Part shown: in pieces, positions 58,044 to 64,000 of the stretch
How positions within the stretch are numbered: position 1 is the first letter of the stretch
How the letters are laid out: each line of letters opens with the position of its first letter
Assembly: GCA_027669525.1 (NCBI GenBank)
Contig: JAQEDJ010000005.1
Coordinates: 1-64,000 of the forward strand
Direction of reading: 5' to 3'
Source: Coriobacteriaceae bacterium AM48-5
GTDB lineage: Bacteria; Actinomycetota; Coriobacteriia; Coriobacteriales; Coriobacteriaceae
Length of the DNA: 64,000 nucleotides
Notes under the pieces: model-generated
Told to the model about the DNA's origin: nothing
Databases searched by the model: none
Seen by the model: only the letters and a program-made list of their open reading frames with translations
Position numbers and translations under genes: made by a program

Positions 58044-58523
58044 TTACTTTTCTTGAATCTGCTTGCCGCAAAGGTGCTCAATCGAAATCTCATAGAGTTG
58101 GACGCCCTTGATGTCTTTGGCGATTTCCTCCTCGACTTCTTCGGCGGAAGGGTAATACTTAAGCGCGAGCTGGCGGACTTTGTCCTCGATAAACGCGGGG
58201 GCCTCATCTACCAGACGGCAACGGCCAAAGACCACGGTACTCATAACGTAGGGAGCCCAGTCATCGTCCTTGTACCACTCGTTGCCGTAAACGGTAAAGC
58301 AGACTTTGTCATCACGCCTGAGTGAATCGACCTTGTGGCCAGCCTTGGCGCCATGGAAATAAATCTTGTCGTGCTCGGTGTCAAAGAAGTAGTTGACGGG
58401 AATGGCATACGGGTAGCCATCGTCGCCGTTGACGGCAAAGACGCCGCGCTTGCAGATAGCGAGCAACTCGCGCGCTTCCTCGTCAGTGATGGCGCGTTTC
58501 TTTCGGCGTAAGGGCCTAAACAT
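58044..58523 (-). CDS. Pyridoxamine 5'-phosphate oxidase-like flavin protein
   Basis: 159 residues from MFRPLRRKKRAITDEEAREL (AAAGGAAG upstream). Split-barrel FMN protein: GVFAVNGDDGYPYAIPVNYF, IYFHGAKAGHKVDSLRRDDK and VCFTVYG are the usual NimA/PNPOx-like core. Such proteins reduce nitro compounds, quinones or other substrates. It sits between two related sensory systems without obvious functional link. Confidence 0.88.
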   Translation of the reverse strand: MFRPLRRKKRAITDEEARELLAICKRGVFAVNGDDGYPYAIPVNYFFDTEHDKIYFHGAKAGHKVDSLRRDDKVCFTVYGNEWYKDDDWAPYVMSTVVFGRCRLVDEAPAFIEDKVRQLALKYYPSAEEVEEEIAKDIKGVQLYEISIEHLCGKQIQEK

Positions 58524-58565
58524 CGTTGGCTTCCTTTCTAACTGTGCATGGTGGGTGGGCACAAA

Positions 58566-61402
58566 CTATAGCGAAACAGTTCCGTTTTTCTTGATGCGGG
58601 CGAGGATGTTTTTGAGCTTGTTAAAGTCGAGCGGTTTGGGCAGATGGGCGTTCATGCCGGCATCGTGTGCCGCCTTGGCGTCCTCGGCAAAGGCATTGGC
58701 GGTGAGCGCGATGATGGGGATGTCGGCTGCATCGGCCTTCTCGCTCAGACGAATCGCGCGAGTTGCCTCGTAGCCATCCATACCCGGCATCATGATGTCC
58801 ATCAGGATCGCATCGAAGCTGCCGGCGGGACGACTAGTGTATAGTTCGACCGCTTCTTTGCCGTCGGCGGCGCGAGTTACGACGATGCCTTCGCTTTCGA
58901 GCAGGGCCTGGGCAATTTCGGCATTGAGCTCGTTGTCTTCGGCCAAAAGAACGTTCATGCCGGCAAGCGAGCAGCTGATCGCCTGCTCGTCCGCACCTTC
59001 TCTTGCCTGAGGGTTCTTGTCGATATCGAGCGGAATCTGGACGTTGAACGTACTTCCCACGCCGACCTCGCTCGAAATCTCAATCGTGCCGCCCATCATG
59101 TCTATGAGCGATTTGACGATCGGCATGCCCATGCCAGTTCCCTGAAATTTACTGCGGGCATCGTTGCCCTCTTGGGCAAACGGTTCGTAGATGTGCTTAA
59201 GAAACTCGGGCGACATGCCGATGCCGGTGTCCGAGACGCTAAAGCAAAAGAGCACCTGGCTATCATCGATCGGTTTAATCTGCGATGCAAAAGCGACAGT
59301 TCCGCCATCTTTGTTGTACTTGATGCTGTTGTCGAGCAGGTTGATGATAATCTGACGTACATGAGTGGGGCTTCCCATTACATGTGGATTGCAGAGGGGA
59401 TGTGCTCTTTGATCCTGCATCGTAATATTGCGATCGGAAGCGCGGAGCTTGCACAGAACAATTGCATCGTTGCAGAGATCTTCGAGGTTAAATGAGACAT
59501 GCTCAAGCGTTAGCTTTCCATTTTCAATCCTGCCCATTTCTAGAATGTCGTTGATGAGTGAGAGCAGATGGTTGGCGGCGATTCGCGCCTTAGCTCGGTT
59601 TTTACGGGCGGCATCGACATCGTCTTCGTGCAATTCTTCAATTTCGATGAGCCCTAGAATGCCGTTGAGCGGCGTGCGGATGTCATGGCTCATGCGGGCG
59701 AGAAAGGCCGTTTTGGCCGCATTGGCGGCGAGTGCCTTGTTTTGCTCTACTCTGGCTCGCTGCAGGGCCCAGGTTAGAACCGCTACCCCAGTCAACAGTA
59801 CACCGACGATGATGACGACAATCGAGCTACGATGACGATATATAAACCTGAATGCGTCTGATTCCTGTGCGCTATACGACGTAGAGGAATAATTGCTCGC
59901 AGAAAGCGATTCTCCGGCGTTGATGATGCCCTTGTTGACGATACTCAATAATTCGGGATTTCCGCGTCGCATAAGGCAAGAAAGTTCGGCCGTGCGTGAG
60001 AGTTCCTGTATCTCGTAGTCTCTGATATCGTAGCTATCTCGGATGGTTTCCAGCCGTGCGTTGGGAACAACGATGCAGCTTGATCTTCCGTCCTTAAGGG
60101 CAGAAAGCATGTCGTCTGCAGACGGATACTCGGTTACATTTGCATTTGGAAACATAGTTTTTAATTCGCTGCGGTTGACGATGGAAAACCCTGTGCAACA
60201 GATATTGCGGAGATCCTTGTTGAGATCGCTGGTGGCGTGGATGGCGGTAAGAGAGATCGTTCCCATCGAAATCGATTGAACGGTTCCCATTTGCTCGGCA
60301 AGCCAGTAGTCGCGAAATGCCGGTAGGGCGATGTCGATATTTCCCTTTGAGAGCGCTTCCGTCATTTGCTGGTTGCTTGAAAAAGCGCGCGTGTGTACGG
60401 TAATGCCAAATTTGTCGTGGAGCGTCGTAACGAGTGAGACGAGTGACCCTTCCATTTCTCCGTTTGCATCTTGGTTGCAGAAGGGGAGATTGTTGTTGAG
60501 ATAACCAAGTGTAAGCGTGTTGTTATTGGCCTTGAGCCACGACCGTTCGGAGTTGGTAAGTGATGCGGATCCGCTATTTTGCGCCGAGTAGTTGGATTTG
60601 ACTTCGTCGTTGTAGCGCGGGTTGGTGCGGTTGATTGCCGCCATGGCCGAGTTGATGTCGTTCATCAGATCGGGGCGGCTTTTGGGAACGGCAAAATAGT
60701 AGTCGCTCGAGCCTACGTAGAACATGGGCGACGCATCGGGCGACGAAATGGTGTCGTTCATGATGACAGCGTCGACCTCGCCGTCTGAAAGTGCCGCAAA
60801 GAGGCTCCGCCGGTGTCGATTTCTTTATAGGTACAGGTGACGCCTTCGTTGGCGAGCCACTGCTGGCCGACGAAGGTTTGCATAACGCCAGAGTTGCAGC
60901 CGATGGTGAGGCCTTGGAGTGCCTGGGGGTCACCCTTGGCCAGATCGTCGCGATCGGGCTTGGCGTAGATGTAGTAGCGCTCGGTGCCCTCGGGGTTTGA
61001 GGAAAAGAGTAACTTTTGCTCGCGTTCTACTGAATGCGAGATGTTGGGCATGAGGTCGATTTCGCCCTTCTCGAGCATGTCCATGAGCTCGGTGAAGGTG
61101 CCGGACACGTATTCGTACTGCCAGCCAGGGGTGTAGTACGAGAGGGTCTGGAGGTACTCGTAACCCCATCCCGAGAGGCGCTCGCCCGGTGTGCCTTCCT
61201 GGAACCCCTCGTTGTTGACAAGCCAGCCGACGCGGACCGTCTTGACCTGCTGGTCGGAGTCGGCGGCAAAGGCCGGGGTGGGCATGACGGCGCTCAGTAG
61301 TGTGAGCGCAGCAAGCGCGACGGCTAGGGTGCGATATAGAGCTAAGCGAAGGACGGCGGAAGGTTTCACAGACAATCCTATCGAGTTGAGATAATACCGC
61401 AT
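58566..61402 (-). CDS. BvgS-like fused sensor: two solute-binding domains, hybrid kinase, receiver (frameshifted)
   Basis: About 945 residues. N-terminal signal (TLAVALAALTLLSAVMPTPA), a first SBP_bac_3 domain (VRVGWLVNNEGFQEGTPGER), a second SBP domain (NTLTLGYLNNNLPFCNQDAN), one membrane helix (SSIVVIIVGVLLTGVAVLTW), HisKA FLARMSHDIRTPLNGILGLI, HATPase NLLDNSIKYNKDGG, GTGMGMPIVKSLID, and receiver FDAILMDIMMPGMDGYEATR. No HPt. A base is lost near 60805 (between the SBP domains). A fused counterpart of the split lipoprotein plus kinase pair at 54917-57974. Confidence 0.87.
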
Positions 61403-61443
61403 AAGGATACCAGCTCAGCCACCCTAACACCCGGCAGATGGGT

Positions 61444-61554
61444 AGTCATTGGGGACGTTCTTAAACGACTAGTCGCTGGGGACACTCTTTGCCGGAGTTG
61501 GCACTTAGGGACGTTCCCAATCTGTTTGACACAAAAGGAACGTCCCCAAGTGCC
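61444..61554. repeat. Dispersed repeat block with GGGGACGTTC words
   Basis: Contains (a) 61444-61474, GTCATTGGGGACGTTCTTAA then ACGACTAGTCG, matching 51292-51327 in reverse, and (b) an 18-bp inverted repeat with one mismatch, GGCACTTAGGGACGTTCC (61500-61517) with GGAACGTCCCCAAGTGCC (61537-61554). Intergenic, between the BvgS-like and channel genes. Confidence 0.85.
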
Positions 61555-61607
61555 GGATGTGCGACAATACCGAGCAACGTGATGGGGCGTCTGGAAAAGG
61601 GGTCGCG

Positions 61608-62032
61608 ATGAACAAGTTGAGGACGCTTGCCGACGTGTTGCGCCAGGCTGGCTTTGCGCGCATCACCGGCCTGTTCCTTATCTTCTACCTGCTGTGCTCG
61701 ACGGCCGTCTGGCTGTCCGACCCTGCGACCCTTACGTTTGGCGATGGCCTCTGGTTTAGCTTTGAGACCGTATCGACGATCGGCTTTGGCGATATCCCGG
61801 CCGAAACGCCGGTTGCCGCGCTATCACCGTCGTTTTGAGCGTCATCAGCATCTTCTACATCGCCATGCTCACGGGCGTGGCGGTGAACTACTGCAATACG
61901 CTCATCAAGATGCGCCAAAAGGACACCATGGCGCGCTTTATGGACGATCTCGAGCACCTGGAAGAGCTCGATCGCGATGAGCTCGCCGACCTGTCGCGCC
62001 GCGTGCGCGAATATCGCCGACGCCAACGCTAG
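61608..62032 (+). CDS. Two-TM potassium channel protein (frameshifted)
   Basis: About 141 residues. TM1 ITGLFLIFYLLCSTAVWLS, pore helix and filter FETVSTIGFGDIPAETPV, TM2 VISIFYIAMLTGVAVNYC, and a cytoplasmic helical tail rich in Arg/Glu. The filter TIGFGD is of K+ channel type. A deletion near 61825 breaks the frame between the filter and TM2. No RCK regulatory domain. Confidence 0.85.
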
Positions 62033-62069
62033 GGCGGGCGCCGCGCGTCACGATGAGGGGGACAAAAAT

Positions 62070-62603
62070 ATGAATATTACGGTATACCTGGGCGCCAGCG
62101 TCGGTAACGACCCGGCGTTTCTGCCTGCGGTGCGGCAGCTCGGCACATGGATTGGCTCCAACGGCCACGCGCTGGTATACGGCGGGTCCAAGTCGGGACT
62201 GATGGGCGCGCTCGCCGATAGCGTGCTCGATGCCGGCGGGCGCGTGACCGGTGTTGAGCCGAGCTTTTTTATCGAGGCCGAGTTTCAGCACGATGGTATC
62301 GATGACCTGATCGTGACGAGCGACATGGCCGAGCGTAAGGCCAAGATGATCGAGCTCGGCGATGCGTTCGTCGCCTTTCCGGGCGGTACGGGCACGCTCG
62401 AGGAGATTGCCGAGGTCATGTCGGCCGTGTCGTTGGGACATCTGAGCGCACCGTGCATCCTGTACAACCTGAACGGTTACTACAACGACCTTAGGTCGTT
62501 GCTCGAGCACATGATCGATAAAGGCCTATCGAGCTCGCAGCGTCAGGCCGGCATCTACTTTGCCGACGACCTGCACCAAATTGCATCGATTATCGACAAC
62601 TAG
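62070..62603 (+). CDS. LOG-family protein (cytokinin riboside 5'-monophosphate phosphoribohydrolase-like)
   Basis: 177 residues, intact. LOG/lysine decarboxylase-like fold with VYLGASVGNDPAFLPAVRQL, LVYGGSKSGLMGALADSVLD and the signature PGGTGTLEEI. Start ATG at 62070 with GAGGGGG upstream. Hydrolyses nucleotide 5'-monophosphates (release of the base from ribose phosphate) in characterised homologues; in bacteria the usual role is probably nucleotide turnover. Confidence 0.92.
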   Translation: MNITVYLGASVGNDPAFLPAVRQLGTWIGSNGHALVYGGSKSGLMGALADSVLDAGGRVTGVEPSFFIEAEFQHDGIDDLIVTSDMAERKAKMIELGDAFVAFPGGTGTLEEIAEVMSAVSLGHLSAPCILYNLNGYYNDLRSLLEHMIDKGLSSSQRQAGIYFADDLHQIASIIDN

Positions 62604-62729
62604 GCCTTGGGGCCATCGCGTGTGCGGCGCCCAACGGTGCCGTTTGAGGCGTAGATGGTTGGCCCGTCCGCGCTGTGCCCGTCCTACAATAAAACGTATC
62701 TTTGTCGATTTAGACCACGGGAGGTCCCG

Positions 62730-64000
62730 ATGGACAACCTTGCAAAACCCAAAAACCGTGCGCTGTTTTTAGTTAGCGTGGCCGTGACCGGTGCGTTTGC
62801 AGGCGCCGCGGTCTGGCTGTTCTTTTTTGCGATGGAGCACGGTATCGACTATCTATGGACCGAGATCCCGCATATGCTGGGCGTCGCTTCGCCCGAGCTT
62901 GCCAGCGGCCCGTTCGGCTTTTTGCCGTACCCGTTTTTCGTCTGCCTGCTGGGCGGCCTGCTGATCGGTCTGTACGAAAAGCTTACGGGCACCAAGACCG
63001 ATGACCTCAACCAAGTGATGGCTAAGGTTAAGCAAGACGGGTGCTACCCGTACGACAACCTTGGCAAGCTTTCGCTTGCGGCATTGCTGCCGCTGCTGTT
63101 TGGCGGAAGCATTGGACCGGAGGCCGGCCTGACCGGCGTTATCGCAGGTCTGTGCAGCTGGGTCGGCGACCGCATGCGTCGCTTTGGCGCCGAGTTTAGG
63201 CAGCTCACACTGCTGGGTACTCAGGCTGCCCTGACGGCGCTCTTCACCGCGCCCGTGTTTGGCTTTGTGGCGCCGCTCGCCGGTAGCGCCGACGGCCAGG
63301 GCGCTAATGACGATGAGTCCGCGTCCGATGAGATCACGATCAAGCTTCCCAAGGCGCAAAAGACCGTGGTCTACGGCATTGCGATTGCCGGCGGTCTGGG
63401 TACTACTGCTGCTTGGCCAGCTTGTGGGCGGCGGCATGGGCATGCCCAGGTTCGAGGCCGCCGAGGTGGGCAACCTGGAGCTTACCTGGCTCATTCCTCT
63501 GTCGCTGATCGGAACAATCTGCGGCTGGCTGTACTTTGTCTCTGAGCATGCAAGCGAGGCACTGTCCCATGCCATAGGGGGGCGCCTGTCGTCAAGGCCA
63601 TGCTAGCCGGTCTGGCGCTCGCCATCTGTGGCACGGTCCTGCCCTACACTATGTTTGCCGGCGAGACCCAAGCCGACGTGCTCATGGAGACCTATCTGAC
63701 CATTCCCGCCGGCGTGCTTATCGCGACCGGTCTGGTCAAGGCCATGCTGACGCCCGCCCTCATCAACCTCGGTTGGCGCGGCGGTCACTTCTTCCCGGTT
63801 ATCTTTTCGGGCGTGAGCCTGGGCTACGGCCTTGCCATCCTTACCGGCGCCAATCCGGTCTTTTGCGTCGCCGTCTGCACGGCATCGACGATGGGTGCGG
63901 TCATGCGTCAGCCGGTCATGGTCGTGGGCCTGCTGCTCATGTGTTTCCCGCTCAAGGTATCGTCTGCATGATCATCGCCGCCGTCATTGCGGCAGGCATT
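62730..64000 (+). CDS. ClC-type chloride channel/transporter (frameshifted, runs off the window)
   Basis: More than 420 residues, incomplete at the right edge. Multiple membrane helices; the ClC selectivity loops appear as GGSIGPEAGLTGVIAG and RGGHFFPVIFSGVSLGYG, and the later ANPVFCVAVCTASTMGAVMR. Deletions near 63405, 63590 and 63950 break the frame. Start MDNLAKPKNRALF at 62730 with GGGAGG upstream. Anion channel or H+/Cl- exchanger in the inner membrane. Confidence 0.88.

Overview
The window reads as chromosome of a high-GC, Gram-positive gut actinobacterium, most likely a Collinsella-like member of the Coriobacteriia. This is inferred from the strong GC bias at third codon positions, a MurT/GatD peptidoglycan amidation locus, an LAxTG-type wall-sorting tail, a CD1871A-type CXXC peptide next to a NapH-like ferredoxin, tandem glycerol dehydrogenases, and many short palindromes carrying the words GGGACAGTCCC or GGGGACGTTC. 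No database search was possible. Many conserved genes are broken by single-base indels (nearly all deletions, in short homopolymers), including guaA, both topoisomerase A junctions, ansA and murT. I therefore annotate each as one gene with the frameshift position and suspect draft-sequence errors rather than decay.

Layout. 1-5 kb: tRNA-Glu, then on the minus strand two TPR-like genes and a MurT-GatD locus. 5-12 kb (plus): iron alcohol dehydrogenase, two glycerol dehydrogenases, a multi-ferredoxin protein, ychF, a DUF1648 protein. 11.7-15.4 kb: a small gene and an XRE regulator around a perfect palindrome, asparaginase, guaA. 15.4-24 kb is an accessory island: gene remnants, yjdF with a possible riboswitch leader, and a duplicated locus made of a TetR gene divergent from an operon of three sirtuin-like genes. 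One copy (19.98-23.19 kb) is nearly complete. The other (16.94-19.90 kb) keeps only the ends, with a radical SAM gene pair in the middle. 23-26 kb: cupin, HxlR regulator, flavin reductase, ATPase tail fragment, DUF4143 ATPase.

26-31 kb: type IIA topoisomerase subunits and a sugar acetyltransferase. 31.5-37 kb: a very large Tat-exported, probably wall-anchored protein and a LuxR regulator. 37-38 kb: a second, glutaminase-less GMP synthase. 38.5-44.4 kb: an OmpR/kinase pair divergent from a thiol/electron-transfer operon (CXXC peptide, NapH-like ferredoxin, redoxin lipoprotein), then a CoA-disulfide-reductase/rhodanese fusion. 44.5-50.7 kb: a MacB-like ABC exporter, two membrane proteins, Dus. 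50.7-55 kb: an RHH protein bracketed by hairpin repeats, glutaredoxin, an XRE-TipAS regulator, TrmO, a MalY-type lyase. 55-64 kb: two sensory systems built from solute-binding domains plus hybrid kinases (one split, one fused), a flavin protein, K+ channel, LOG protein and a ClC channel running off the end.

The most interesting parts are the duplicated TetR/three-sirtuin locus and its takeover by a radical SAM pair, the dispersed palindromes, and the thiol/ferredoxin operon.
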